In this document: in pieces, positions 48,236 to 57,198 of the stretch
Position numbering within the stretch: the stretch's first letter is position 1
How the letters are laid out: every line of letters begins with the position of its first letter
Assembly (NCBI GenBank): GCA_023229245.1
Contig: JALNZU010000018.1
Coordinates: 7,637 to 71,636 of the forward strand
Direction of reading: 5' to 3'
Origin: Bacteroidales bacterium
GTDB taxonomy: Bacteria > Bacteroidota > Bacteroidia > Bacteroidales > F082
Length of the DNA: 64,000 bases
Notes under the pieces: model-generated
What the model was told of the DNA's origin: nothing
What the model saw: only the letters and a program-made list of their open reading frames with translations
Database searches by the model: none
Made by a program: the position numbers and the translations under genes

Positions 48236-48646
48236 ATGTCAGTCTTAAAAAGAATTTCTCAATTTAGTTTGCTTGTTTTATTGCTGCCGTTATTTTACAG
48301 CTGCGAATTAGATGATGATTTTGATCTTGACTCCGATGATCCAATAGCAATGTATTTAGGTGGTTGGTCGGTAAGCGACAATGCGACCAAGCTTAACTAT
48401 ACGGTTACTATTCGTCGAAACCCAGAAAACTCCACAGAAGTTTTGATAGATAATTTTGCCGGATCGGGTGATGCAGCAAAAGCATTGGTTACAGGTAAAA
48501 CCCTTACCCTGACCAGTATTACTGTTGGAAACGGATGGAGAATTTCGGGCTACGGTACGTATAAAAACTCTGGTCGTATTGATTTCTGGTATAGCCTGAC
48601 AATTTCCGGTGATCAGGAAGAGCGGTTTGCCTTATTCAGCAGATAG
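48236..48646 (+). CDS. Small putative lipoprotein
   Basis: 136 residues. A signal peptide with a lipobox ('PLFYSC') gives a mature N-terminal Cys22, followed by a very acidic linker ('ELDDDFDLDSDD') typical of Bacteroidota surface-exported lipoproteins. The remainder is beta-rich ('YTVTIRRNPENSTEVLIDNFAG') and resembles small lipocalin-like Bacteroidota lipoproteins. It is 5 bp after the thioredoxin-like cargo gene and overlaps the convergent DUF4296 gene by 15 bp at the 3' end. Confidence 0.7.
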   Translation: MSVLKRISQFSLLVLLLPLFYSCELDDDFDLDSDDPIAMYLGGWSVSDNATKLNYTVTIRRNPENSTEVLIDNFAGSGDAAKALVTGKTLTLTSITVGNGWRISGYGTYKNSGRIDFWYSLTISGDQEERFALFSR

Positions 48647-49042
48647 CCCTTGTAGAGTCTGTTCTGTTTCCGACTGCATACGCTCTAAACGCTTGGTTAT
48701 ACTGTCGTACATTACCTCCATCTTATCTGGAAACCGATTATAATAGTTCAGGTTTTCTTCAAACAGTTCCTGAGTTAGTCCATGGTTTCGAAACACCGCA
48801 TCAAAATATTGCTGCTTTTCCTCATGTATGGCTTGCCCAAGGTTCCTCTTAAAATTCAGTGCAGCTTCTGCAATATGAATATCCATCAGCAGCTCTGTCA
48901 TTTGGTTCTGACTTAGTAATACAGAGGGAGTATGCTCTTTGGCCGGAGATGAAAGGCATGAAGCCAGACCAAGCAGCAGGACGATACAGCCCCACATCAC
49001 TAACTGGCCTACAAAGGAATATTGAAGACTATATTGTTTCAT
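48632..49042 (-). CDS. DUF4296-domain lipoprotein
   Basis: 136 residues. A hydrophobic signal with a lipobox-like 'LGLASC' (Cys near residue 29) is followed by an alpha-helical domain: 'LLMDIHIAEAALNFKR...YFDAVFRNHGLTQELFEENLNYYNRFPDKMEVMYDSI' is characteristic of DUF4296. Function unknown. It lies 54 bp downstream of recQ in the same direction. Confidence 0.85.
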   Translation of the reverse strand: MKQYSLQYSFVGQLVMWGCIVLLLGLASCLSSPAKEHTPSVLLSQNQMTELLMDIHIAEAALNFKRNLGQAIHEEKQQYFDAVFRNHGLTQELFEENLNYYNRFPDKMEVMYDSITKRLERMQSETEQTLQGLSAE

Positions 49043-49096
49043 CTGATGATGTTATACATACCATTACTGCGGATGGATGTTACAGGTAAGGGACAC

Positions 49097-51301
49097 TCAA
49101 TTTCCGACATCCGACATAAATTTGATACGCATCAGACGTATTTCTTCTTCCGTATATTCCGGTTCACCCAATGTCTCAAGAGCTGTTTCAATTGAATCAC
49201 TTTCTGCCTCACTAAAATAATCAAAGATATCTTGTTGATGATATTCGTCCACAAACTCATCAATATAATAGCTGATATCAATACGGGTTCCGCTTGCTAC
49301 TATGCTTTCCAATTCGGTGAGCAACTCGTCAAAAGAAAGGTTTTTAGCATAAGCTATGTCTTCTAATGACAACTTCCGGTCAATATTTTGAATGATGTAT
49401 ACTTTCAGTCCTGACTTATTGATTACTGATTTGACTACCATATCATTAGGCCGGGTGATATCGTTCTCCTCCACATACTGGCGTATCAGTTTGAGGAATG
49501 GCTCACCGTATTTAGCTGCTTTACCCTGACCTACTCCAATAATTTGGGTCAGTTCATCCATTTTAACAGGATATTGTATGGCCATATCTTCCAATGACGG
49601 ATCTTGAAAGATGATAAAAGGCGGCAGGTTTTCTTTTTTTGAAATTGCCTTTCGCAAATCTTTTAGCATGGCAAACAAGGTTGTATCAGTTCCACTACCT
49701 TTCATGCCAGCTGCTTTGGCGTCATCAAATTCATCGTCTTCCGAGTCATCAAAATTTGTCTCACGCACCAACATAATAGAATGTGGCTTTTTGATGAACT
49801 CCTTCCCTTCTTTGGTAATCTTTAGGATACCATAGTTTTCGATGTCTTTTACCAATAGCTTATGTATCAGTGCCTGTCGTATGACGGCATTCCAAAACTT
49901 CTCGTTTTCCTCATCACCAGCTCCAAAAAACTCGTTTGTGTCGTGCTTTACATTCTTTATATCACCCGTCAGTTTTCCTACTAAAAGCTCTGCTATATGT
50001 TTTGATTTGAAGAGTTGTTTCACGCTCATCACTGTTTCCAAAACAAGTTTCATTTCTTCCTGTCCGTCAAATTTTTCTTTAGGATTCAGGCAGTTATCGC
50101 ATGCGCCACAGTTATCATGCGGATACGATTCACCGAAATAATGCAGCAGCAGCTTATGGCGACATACAGCCGATTCGGCATATGTAACCGTTTCATTCAG
50201 AAGCTCTTTAGCTATTTCCTGTTCAGCTACCGGTTTATCTTTCATAAACTTTTCCAGCTTTAGTATGTCGTCATAGCTATAGAAAGCGATACAGTTTCCT
50301 TCGCCATCGTCGCGTCCTGCACGTCCGGTCTCCTGATAATATCCTTCTATACTTTTAGGGATGTCGTGATGGATCACAAAGCGAATATCGGGCTTGTCAA
50401 TTCCCATTCCAAAAGCTATAGTAGCTACTATGACCTCTACCTCTTCCATCAGGAACATATCCTGATTTTGTGTACGTGTGCTGCTGTCTAAGCCGGCATG
50501 ATAAGGTAAAGCACGTATCCCATTCACCACTAAGGTTTCAGCAAGTTCTTCCACCTTTCGACGACTCAGACAATATACTATACCCGATTTAGCTGGATTT
50601 GCCTTAATATATTTGATGATATCTTTGACAACATCTTTGGTTTTGGGTCTCACCTCATAATAGAGGTTAGGCCGGTCGAATGAAGCTTTATATACGACAG
50701 CATCAGTGATCTCTAAGTTTTTAAGGATATCCTGTTGAACTTTTAAGGTAGCTGTAGCTGTAAGAGCTATTACGGGCAAAGTATTGTCGATGGCATCTAT
50801 AATTGGACGCAGACGCCTGTATTCGGGCCGGAAATCATGACCCCATTCCGAGATACAATGAGCTTCATCAATGGCTACAAACGAAATTTTCAAGGTTCTT
50901 AGAAACTCTACCGTTTCATCCTTAGTCAATGATTCAGGTGCTACATATAACAGCTTGGTTTTTTTAGCAATCAAATCTTCCCGAACCTGTTGCAGCTCCA
51001 ATCGGGAGAGTGATGAGTTCATCACATGTGCAACACCGTTTTGTGTGCCAAAATTGCGAATAGTGTCAACCTGATTCTTCATCAAGGCAATAAGTGGCGA
51101 CACTATTATAGCAGTACCTTCATTCATCAGGGCAGGCAGTTGGTAGCATAATGATTTACCACCACCTGTTGGCATCACCACAAATGTGTTCTTACGCTCT
51201 AATACACTCCTAATGATTGCCTCCTGGTTTCCCTTAAACTGATCGAATCCAAAAATCTTCTTTAGCAACTCGTGCAATCCGTATTCATCCTTCTTGACCA
51301 T
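49097..51301 (-). CDS. recQ: ATP-dependent DNA helicase RecQ
   Basis: 734 residues from the ATG at 51301, chosen because GGAGGAG precedes it and homologues begin at this point; an ATG at 51313 adds four residues. Helicase motifs: 'MPTGGGKSLCYQ' (motif I), 'IDEAHCISEWGHDFRPEY' (DEAH box and aromatic-rich loop), 'GFGMGID-like ATIAFGMGIDKPDIR' and 'QETGRAGRDD'. The RecQ zinc domain is 'CRHKLLLHYFGESYPHDNCGACDNC' (split here near 375-400). A winged-helix domain and an HRDC domain ('LRKAISKKENLPPFIIF') follow. It acts in recombination and replication-fork repair. It is divergent from kdsD. Confidence 0.95.
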   Translation of the reverse strand: MVKKDEYGLHELLKKIFGFDQFKGNQEAIIRSVLERKNTFVVMPTGGGKSLCYQLPALMNEGTAIIVSPLIALMKNQVDTIRNFGTQNGVAHVMNSSLSRLELQQVREDLIAKKTKLLYVAPESLTKDETVEFLRTLKISFVAIDEAHCISEWGHDFRPEYRRLRPIIDAIDNTLPVIALTATATLKVQQDILKNLEITDAVVYKASFDRPNLYYEVRPKTKDVVKDIIKYIKANPAKSGIVYCLSRRKVEELAETLVVNGIRALPYHAGLDSSTRTQNQDMFLMEEVEVIVATIAFGMGIDKPDIRFVIHHDIPKSIEGYYQETGRAGRDDGEGNCIAFYSYDDILKLEKFMKDKPVAEQEIAKELLNETVTYAESAVCRHKLLLHYFGESYPHDNCGACDNCLNPKEKFDGQEEMKLVLETVMSVKQLFKSKHIAELLVGKLTGDIKNVKHDTNEFFGAGDEENEKFWNAVIRQALIHKLLVKDIENYGILKITKEGKEFIKKPHSIMLVRETNFDDSEDDEFDDAKAAGMKGSGTDTTLFAMLKDLRKAISKKENLPPFIIFQDPSLEDMAIQYPVKMDELTQIIGVGQGKAAKYGEPFLKLIRQYVEENDITRPNDMVVKSVINKSGLKVYIIQNIDRKLSLEDIAYAKNLSFDELLTELESIVASGTRIDISYYIDEFVDEYHQQDIFDYFSEAESDSIETALETLGEPEYTEEEIRLMRIKFMSDVGN

Positions 51302-51378
51302 GCACTCCTCCATACATAAAGTGACAATTCTTTATTTAATCTTTTTGACCTTAAGCCGCTATAATTGCGACACTCTTA

Positions 51379-51386
51379 CAAATATA
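51379..51386 (-). promoter_or_regulatory. -7 element of recQ
   Basis: TATATTTG on the minus strand, 77 bp before the recQ ATG. The rest of the 456-bp recQ-kdsD gap (51302-51757) shows no gene. Confidence 0.4.
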
Positions 51387-51724
51387 AACGATAAATTATA
51401 CATACCCTGAATAACAGAAAAAAAATAGAGTTTTTCCTACTATCAGTATTCTTTCTTCAAGTAATCAACTCAAAAATATATTTTTTCTGATGATTATCAT
51501 AGGTAATCATCCAGTTATTAACGATTTTTACAAATGCAAACGTATTCGATGGCAAGCTGACTGCATTTTTTACCGTTTTCTATCTGCTTCCACAAATATA
51601 AGACCTTTCCCAAAACGTGACAATATTTTTGATCTATTTTTATTTTTTAATCAATTAATTGTCGTGGCAAATGTAACATTCCCCCTACATTTTTCACTGT
51701 TGTTTTTGGTTGGTTCACTTTTAC

Positions 51725-51732
51725 TATTTTTG
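51725..51732 (+). promoter_or_regulatory. -7 element of kdsD
   Basis: TATTTTTG matches TAnnTTTG, 25 bp before the kdsD ATG. TTG candidates lie 16 or 22 bp upstream, slightly off the usual spacing. Confidence 0.5.
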
Positions 51733-51757
51733 TGCTGCTTATTCAACACTTCTGATT

Positions 51758-52753
51758 ATGCCTGAAGATCATTTATCCTATCGCCTTGAACATAGTACTG
51801 ATGCCATTTTAGCCATTGGCCGCAGGGTGATCAATATGGAGATGCAGGCATTATCACTGATTCAGGATCAGCTTGATCAATCGTTTTCAGAAGCCGTTTA
51901 TCTACTTTTACAGTCTAAGGGCAAAGTCATCATTTCGGGTATTGGCAAGAGTGCTGCTATAGCTCATAAGATAGTAGCCACATTCAATTCAACCGGAACT
52001 GAGGCAGTATTTCTGCATGCTGCTGATGCTCTGCATGGCGATTTAGGCCTTGTACGTGAGGAAGATATAATCATGCTGTTATCCAAAAGTGGTGAAACAC
52101 CTGAGCTTCGAGTGTTGATACCCTTATTAAGAGCTATGGGTAATAAGATGATTGCGATAGTAGGTAATACTTCCTCGTATCTGGCCCAACAGGCTGATAT
52201 AGTTTTGAATGTGTCAGTCCCCCGAGAAGCATGTCCAAACAACTTAGCTCCTACTGCCAGTACAACAGCACAGTTAGTGATGGGCGACGCTTTAGCTATG
52301 AGCCTGTTAGAATGCAGAGGATTCAGCGCAACTGATTTCGCCCGCATCCATCCAGGAGGCGCATTAGGTAAGAAGCTTTATCTTCGGGTGGCTGATATAT
52401 ATACCCGTAACGAAAAACCCACTGTCAAACCCGATGATAATCTAAATACTGTCATAGTCGAAATATCATCTAAACGCTTAGGAGCTACCATAGTAGTTCA
52501 GGGAAATCAGGTAGCAGGCATTATCACCGATGGCGACCTGAGAAGGATGTTGATGAAGAATCCGGTCCCAACTCATGTGAAGGCCAAAGATATTATGACA
52601 CCTGATCCCAAGCACATAGCACCTCAGGCTCTTCTGGCCGAAGCCCTTGAATTGATGCGACAACATAATATCACCCAACTTCCAGTCGTAAACTCTGAAG
52701 GATATGCAGGAGTTATTCACCTACATGATATTTTAAAGGAAGGCATCTTTTAA
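51758..52753 (+). CDS. kdsD: Arabinose-5-phosphate isomerase (KpsF/GutQ/KdsD family)
   Basis: 331 residues from the ATG at 51758; the frame extends upstream through the promoter. The SIS domain ('GKVIISGIGKSAAIAHKIVATFNSTGTEAVFLH', 'SKSGETPELRVLIPLLR', 'IHPGGALGKKL') covers ~45-200. Two CBS domains follow ('RLGATIVVQGNQVAGIITDGDLRRML' and 'ITQLPVVNSEGYAGVIHLHDI'). It converts ribulose-5-phosphate to arabinose-5-phosphate, the first step to Kdo for lipopolysaccharide. lptB is two genes downstream. Confidence 0.93.
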   Translation: MPEDHLSYRLEHSTDAILAIGRRVINMEMQALSLIQDQLDQSFSEAVYLLLQSKGKVIISGIGKSAAIAHKIVATFNSTGTEAVFLHAADALHGDLGLVREEDIIMLLSKSGETPELRVLIPLLRAMGNKMIAIVGNTSSYLAQQADIVLNVSVPREACPNNLAPTASTTAQLVMGDALAMSLLECRGFSATDFARIHPGGALGKKLYLRVADIYTRNEKPTVKPDDNLNTVIVEISSKRLGATIVVQGNQVAGIITDGDLRRMLMKNPVPTHVKAKDIMTPDPKHIAPQALLAEALELMRQHNITQLPVVNSEGYAGVIHLHDILKEGIF

Positions 52754-52769
52754 CTATAACCTCTGTCTG

Positions 52770-53111
52770 ATGAGCAAAAAAGAACAATTTACCGCGTATC
52801 GAAAACGAATGAATGAAAAATTGCTGGCAGCACCCAACAACAAAATCATTAAACGTATCTATAGCCTTGATACCCTGAGTTATGAATCTGGGGCTATAGA
52901 CAGCAAAGCCAAAGAAATGTTGGGTTTAATAGCATCAATGGTGTTGCGATGTGATGATTGCATCTTTTATCATCTTCAGAAATGCCACGAGCTTGGGGTT
53001 AGTACTGAAGAGATAATGGAGATATTTGGATTAGCTAATTTAGTAGGTGGCACCATAGTGATCCCTCATACTCGTCGGGCGTTGGAGTTTTGGGAAGAAT
53101 TAGCCACATAA
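52770..53111 (+). CDS. Carboxymuconolactone decarboxylase/AhpD-like protein
   Basis: 113 residues. The redox-like motif 'RCDDCIFYHLQKC' (CxxC with a nearby His, near 70-82) and 'EIMEIFGLANLVGGTIVIPHTRRALEFW' are those of the CMD/AhpD family, small helical proteins often acting as peroxidase partners. It sits 16 bp after kdsD and 40 bp before lptB, so it is probably in the same operon. No link to LPS is known; the role is unclear. Confidence 0.88.
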   Translation: MSKKEQFTAYRKRMNEKLLAAPNNKIIKRIYSLDTLSYESGAIDSKAKEMLGLIASMVLRCDDCIFYHLQKCHELGVSTEEIMEIFGLANLVGGTIVIPHTRRALEFWEELAT

Positions 53112-53151
53112 TCTGGTTCAAAGGCATAGATAAGCCTCTTTAATTACCTAA

Positions 53152-53898
53152 ATGATGATCTTAACCACTTCACATTTATATAAAAAATACAGACAGCGTA
53201 TGGTTGTTGACGATGTCTCGGTCAAGGTGCAGCAAGGCGAGATTGTTGGGTTGCTCGGCCCTAACGGGGCTGGTAAAACAACTACATTTTATATGATCGT
53301 TGGACTGATCAAACCTTTATCAGGGCATGTTTATTTAAACGAGACCGATATCACCCGCGAGCCTATGTATAAAAGGGCTCAAAGAGGGATAGGCTATCTG
53401 GCTCAGGAAGCCAGTGTATTCAGACTGATGAGCGTGGAAGATAACATACGTTCGGTTATGCAGTTTAAAAAAATGTCACATCAGGAGCAGGATGAAAAAT
53501 TAGAGGCATTGCTTTCCGAGTTTGGATTGCAGCATATACGTAAAAGCAAGGGGATCCAACTTTCGGGAGGGGAAAGAAGACGAACCGAAATAGCCCGTGC
53601 ATTAGCTGTTGATCCACATTTCATACTCTTAGATGAGCCTTTTGCCGGCGTTGACCCAATAGCTGTAGAAGATATTCAAAACATAGTAGAAAAGCTAAAA
53701 CAAAAAAATATTGGGGTGCTCATCACCGATCATAACGTACACGAGACCCTCTCAATAACCGACAGAGCATATCTGCTGTTTGAAGGTGCTATCCTCATGT
53801 CGGGGACTTCCGAAGAACTGGCTGCCGACGAACACGTAAGAAAGGTATATCTTGGACAAAATTTTGAACTCCGTAAAAAAGAAGCAAATCAAGATTGA
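53152..53898 (+). CDS. lptB: LPS export ABC transporter ATP-binding protein LptB
   Basis: 248 residues; ATGs at 53152 and 53155 are both usable. Walker A 'GPNGAGKTTTFYMIVGL', Q-loop 'GIGYLAQEASVFRLMS', signature 'LSGGERRRTEIARAL', Walker B 'FILLDEPFAGVDPIA' and H-loop 'ITDHNVHETL' are diagnostic of LptB. It powers extraction of LPS from the inner membrane with LptFG. The kdsD gene upstream fits an LPS setting. It overlaps the convergent pssA end by 10 bp. Confidence 0.95.
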   Translation: MMILTTSHLYKKYRQRMVVDDVSVKVQQGEIVGLLGPNGAGKTTTFYMIVGLIKPLSGHVYLNETDITREPMYKRAQRGIGYLAQEASVFRLMSVEDNIRSVMQFKKMSHQEQDEKLEALLSEFGLQHIRKSKGIQLSGGERRRTEIARALAVDPHFILLDEPFAGVDPIAVEDIQNIVEKLKQKNIGVLITDHNVHETLSITDRAYLLFEGAILMSGTSEELAADEHVRKVYLGQNFELRKKEANQD

Positions 53899-54620
53899 AT
53901 ATCAGCTAAAAAAGCTACCATAGAGATAAACAAATACAACAATAGTATAAAAGGTATTGCTATCCAATACAGCCAAACGAGCAGTATAGCTGAAGCAATC
54001 AGAAAAATATACCGCAACTCATTCATGCGCCATCCAAAAGTCTTGAACTTCAACCCCAACAAAGGAAATTCTGATACCATCAATACACACAGTATCAGTA
54101 TAGTTGCTAAATAAAAATAGGTGTTGGTGACTAACATATAAAATAAGCTTTGTCCTTCATAGAGCTGCATTTTAAGCAGTGGAAGTGAGGCTATCATCAA
54201 ACCTGCTGCCGGAGTAGGTAATCCTAAAAACCGGGTTGTCTGACGATCGTCTATATTGAATTTAGCAAGCCGCAAAGCAGCAAACAGAACAATCAGCAGC
54301 GCAAGAAAAGGTACTATATCTACAGAAAAAAGCATGAAAGAACGCCTTCCATGACTGTCCATAATAAGTTGCATCAACAAAAATGAGGGCGCAAGCCCAA
54401 AGGAAACCACATCAGCTAAAGAATCCAATTGTACACCAAGAGGTGATGACACATGCAGCATTCTGGCCACAAAGCCATCCAAAAAATCAAACATGGCTGC
54501 AATAAAAATCATATAAGAAGCCCAATCTAAATGGCCGATAGAGAAAAAATATACCGACAGGCTGCCAGATAACAGATTCATCAAAGTCAGAAAATTCGGG
54601 ATATGTCGTTTGATACTCAT
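53889..54620 (-). CDS. pssA: CDP-diacylglycerol-serine O-phosphatidyltransferase
   Basis: 243 residues from the ATG at 54620 (MSIKRHIPNFLTLMNLLSG); the frame opens at 54665, but the -7 element overlaps that region. The CDP-alcohol phosphatidyltransferase motif DGx2ARx8Gx3Dx3D is present ('DFLDGFVARMLHVSSPLGVQLDSLADVVSFG', near 55-85, split across helices). Several transmembrane helices follow. It makes phosphatidylserine, the precursor of phosphatidylethanolamine. It converges with lptB. Confidence 0.93.
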   Translation of the reverse strand: MSIKRHIPNFLTLMNLLSGSLSVYFFSIGHLDWASYMIFIAAMFDFLDGFVARMLHVSSPLGVQLDSLADVVSFGLAPSFLLMQLIMDSHGRRSFMLFSVDIVPFLALLIVLFAALRLAKFNIDDRQTTRFLGLPTPAAGLMIASLPLLKMQLYEGQSLFYMLVTNTYFYLATILILCVLMVSEFPLLGLKFKTFGWRMNELRYIFLIASAILLVWLYWIAIPFILLLYLFISMVAFLADIQS

Positions 54621-54645
54621 GGCCAATACTTTATTTAAGGTTGTA

Positions 54646-54653
54646 CAAAGATA
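54646..54653 (-). promoter_or_regulatory. -7 element of pssA
   Basis: TATCTTTG on the minus strand, 25 bp before the pssA ATG; the expected -33 position shows CTG (minus strand) rather than TTG. Confidence 0.5.
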
Positions 54654-54728
54654 CGATAAGAACAACTGAACAGCTAAATCCCTCTTTGAGAATTATAGCC
54701 AAACAGAAAACCTATTGTGAACAAGTTT

Positions 54729-56606
54729 TTATTCACCGGCATAAAAAACCGATATAGTTTTATTTATCTGATTATGAGTTGTCAATCCCTTTTTCTTAAC
54801 GACTACATAATACCATCCTTTCTTAACAGGCGAGGCGTCCCATAGATAAGTATGCCGGCCGGCACAGGCGTATCCATCAAAAATTTTCGCTACCGGTCTT
54901 CCTAACACATCCACTACCTCAATGTGCACCTGACTGTCTTGATGTAGCAAAATTGCTATTTCAGCTTGTTTATTAAAAGGGTTTGGCCATATACCAACTG
55001 ATCCGTTATCCTCATATTGTTCGTTCACATTCACCCATAAGGAAGAGAACGACCAAGGCTGGCTATAAGCACCCCATCCGTCACTATTTCGGGCTCTCAC
55101 ACGCCAGAAATATGTCGTATTACCTTGCAGACCTGTAAGTAAATACATAGTATCTGCAATTTGTTCATCAGAATAAAATATATCTTGAAAGAGATCATCA
55201 AACGCCACCTCAAGATGATAATAAGTGATCTCGGGCTGTGAGTGATACCAGTATAAGTCGATCTGGGGTTGGTCTGCGTAAATCTCTATCTGTGCTCCAT
55301 CCTGAGGGCTATACAACACAACTGTTTCAGGCAGGGAAAGGGTGGTGGTAGAAAACTGCCACACATCCGACCATAGTCCGGTGCCTTCAGCATTTGAGGC
55401 ATTTACTCGCCAATAATAAGTTTGACCATATGCCAACTCAGCAATCTGAATACTAGTTGATTCAAGCCCTGTGATATCGTATATAAATGTTGTAAAAGCA
55501 GGATTAGAACTCAACTGCACTCTATAGGTATCAGCATCTGTTACAGCTTCCCAAGACAATGTTGGGCTGATAGGTAAGTCCACCGATTGGTGGGTGGGTG
55601 AGATCAAAGTGGGTGTATCAACCAATACGTTCTGGCTGTATCGCAAGATTGTTCCTGCCCAGCCTACTGCCCAGCCGTTGTTAGGATCGCTGAAGCTAAG
55701 ACTCCAGATCCAGTTAAATGTACCGCTGTTTTGAGAAAGCCATATATTACCCCCATCGGTTGTGTGATAGATCACTCCATCGCTTCCAGCCACCCAACCT
55801 GTTTGGTCATCTATAAAATGAGCTGTATAAAAGCCGGATGATGTAGCTATCGACTGGCTGACCCAGGTCAGGCCACCATCGGTAGTCTTCAGTATAGTAC
55901 CATTAGTGCCGGTTATCCAACCAGTAAATTCATTTACAAAATGTACTTTTGTCAATATGCGACTTGTGCCACTGGTTTGAGTGGTCCAAGTCTGGCCACC
56001 GTCGGTAGTGTAAAAGATCCTACCCGAATCGCCTACTGTCCATCCTTTCAGTCGATTGACAAAATGTATTGACCGGAGGTTATTTACCGAGCCCACATAT
56101 TGTGTCTGCCAGTTTAGGCCGCCATCAGAACTATGCAGTATAGTTTCACCTGATCCTACTGCCCAGCCAAATTGCTCATCAGCAAAAAATATGTCGCGCA
56201 AATGATTTTGTACTCCGCTGTTTTGAATGCTGAAGTAGCTACCTCCGTTTTCCGTATGTAAGATCAACCCGCTATTACCTGATACCCAACCTTTTTGTTG
56301 GCTTATAAAACAAACCCCTTCCAACACTATTTGAGTATTAGATGTCAAGGGTATCCAGCTTTGACCGCCATCGGTAGTTTTTAATACCATTCCGTTATCG
56401 CCAACAGTCCAGCCCGTATGTCGATCCACAAAATGCAAGGCACGCAACAGATTCATCGTGCCACTCGACAATACAGTCCATTGACCTGATTGACTGCTGT
56501 GATACGGATCGGACGAAATCTCCCCTAATTGTGCATGCACATGGGACATCAAGAAAAGGCTAAGGCAAAATGCAATAAATTTAAAATGTAATACTTTGTC
56601 TTTCAT
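54729..56606 (-). CDS. Ycf48-like beta-propeller T9SS cargo protein
   Basis: 625 residues. Signal peptide ending near 'HVHAQL'. Seven repeats of the 'GWxvGxxGxIlxTxDGGxxW' type (residues ~50-330) form a Ycf48/BNR-like propeller. Two FN3-like domains ('LSWEAVTDADTYRVQLS', 'IDLYWYHSQPEITYYHLEVA') lie at ~340-530. The end resembles a type A sorting domain ('GIWPNPFNKQAEIAI', 'VLGRPVAKIF'), with a somewhat unusual tail. It is probably secreted; the propeller suggests protein or glycan binding. Confidence 0.85.
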   Translation of the reverse strand: MKDKVLHFKFIAFCLSLFLMSHVHAQLGEISSDPYHSSQSGQWTVLSSGTMNLLRALHFVDRHTGWTVGDNGMVLKTTDGGQSWIPLTSNTQIVLEGVCFISQQKGWVSGNSGLILHTENGGSYFSIQNSGVQNHLRDIFFADEQFGWAVGSGETILHSSDGGLNWQTQYVGSVNNLRSIHFVNRLKGWTVGDSGRIFYTTDGGQTWTTQTSGTSRILTKVHFVNEFTGWITGTNGTILKTTDGGLTWVSQSIATSSGFYTAHFIDDQTGWVAGSDGVIYHTTDGGNIWLSQNSGTFNWIWSLSFSDPNNGWAVGWAGTILRYSQNVLVDTPTLISPTHQSVDLPISPTLSWEAVTDADTYRVQLSSNPAFTTFIYDITGLESTSIQIAELAYGQTYYWRVNASNAEGTGLWSDVWQFSTTTLSLPETVVLYSPQDGAQIEIYADQPQIDLYWYHSQPEITYYHLEVAFDDLFQDIFYSDEQIADTMYLLTGLQGNTTYFWRVRARNSDGWGAYSQPWSFSSLWVNVNEQYEDNGSVGIWPNPFNKQAEIAILLHQDSQVHIEVVDVLGRPVAKIFDGYACAGRHTYLWDASPVKKGWYYVVVKKKGLTTHNQINKTISVFYAGE

Positions 56607-57198
56607 GCTTGGTCTGATTTGGTTTTTTAGTTAAACAATTGTAATTAGAGCCACCGAAAATACAAAAATTGTGATTACTAAAAACAAAAATCTTGATCAG
56701 GATTGATACCGCAGCACTTAGGTATGGTTAATCAGCTGCACTACTTCATATTGAACAAGCTTCTTCAGCTTTACTTTTAAGTACACAACTAAATAGGTAC
56801 TTTGATCCATATACAACTGATTTTATAAACAGTAAGATGTTATGTATTAATAATATAGAAAATATAATATCCGCAGACTCAAAATTAACTGAAAGGATGA
56901 GTTGAATACTGAAAACTGTTATCCCCCCCACCATACAGAGTACAACACACCATACAATCATTTGTATATCAAGATGATAATTATATATTTATTTACCTTG
57001 ACCATATACTGTCAGTCTGTCAACCAAAAAATGATTTATTTTTGCCGGCACACCAAAATAAAATAGCCGTGAACTTTTTACGCATAGACTGCCCACATGA
57101 AATGATGAAAACTAAACAAGCTGTGTAAAAAGCGTAGCGCCATTCACTTTAAATTTTCGGAATTACAATACATAAAACACTCACATAATTTCAAACAG
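56607..57198. other. Long AT-rich gap with possible small membrane ORF
   Basis: 592 bp between divergent genes. A minus-strand ORF at 56746-56961 (71 residues, two hydrophobic stretches) has no promoter, operon support or recognised relatives. It is not called as a gene. A -7 element for the downstream porin gene lies at 57037-57044, implying a ~150-nt leader that contains an 8-bp inverted repeat (CTTTTTAC/GTAAAAAG). Confidence 0.5.
57037..57044 (+). promoter_or_regulatory. -7 element of the alginate-export-type gene
   Basis: TATTTTTG matches TAnnTTTG, 154 bp before the ATG at 57199. No TTG at the ideal -33 spacing. Confidence 0.45.

Noticed and set aside
51490..51765. 91-residue plus-strand ORF in the recQ-kdsD gap
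   Set aside because: It overlaps the kdsD promoter and start, and its hydrophobic composition reflects T-rich DNA.
56746..56961. 71-residue membrane ORF on the minus strand
   Set aside because: Two hydrophobic stretches in AT-rich DNA, with no promoter, neighbours or recognisable family.
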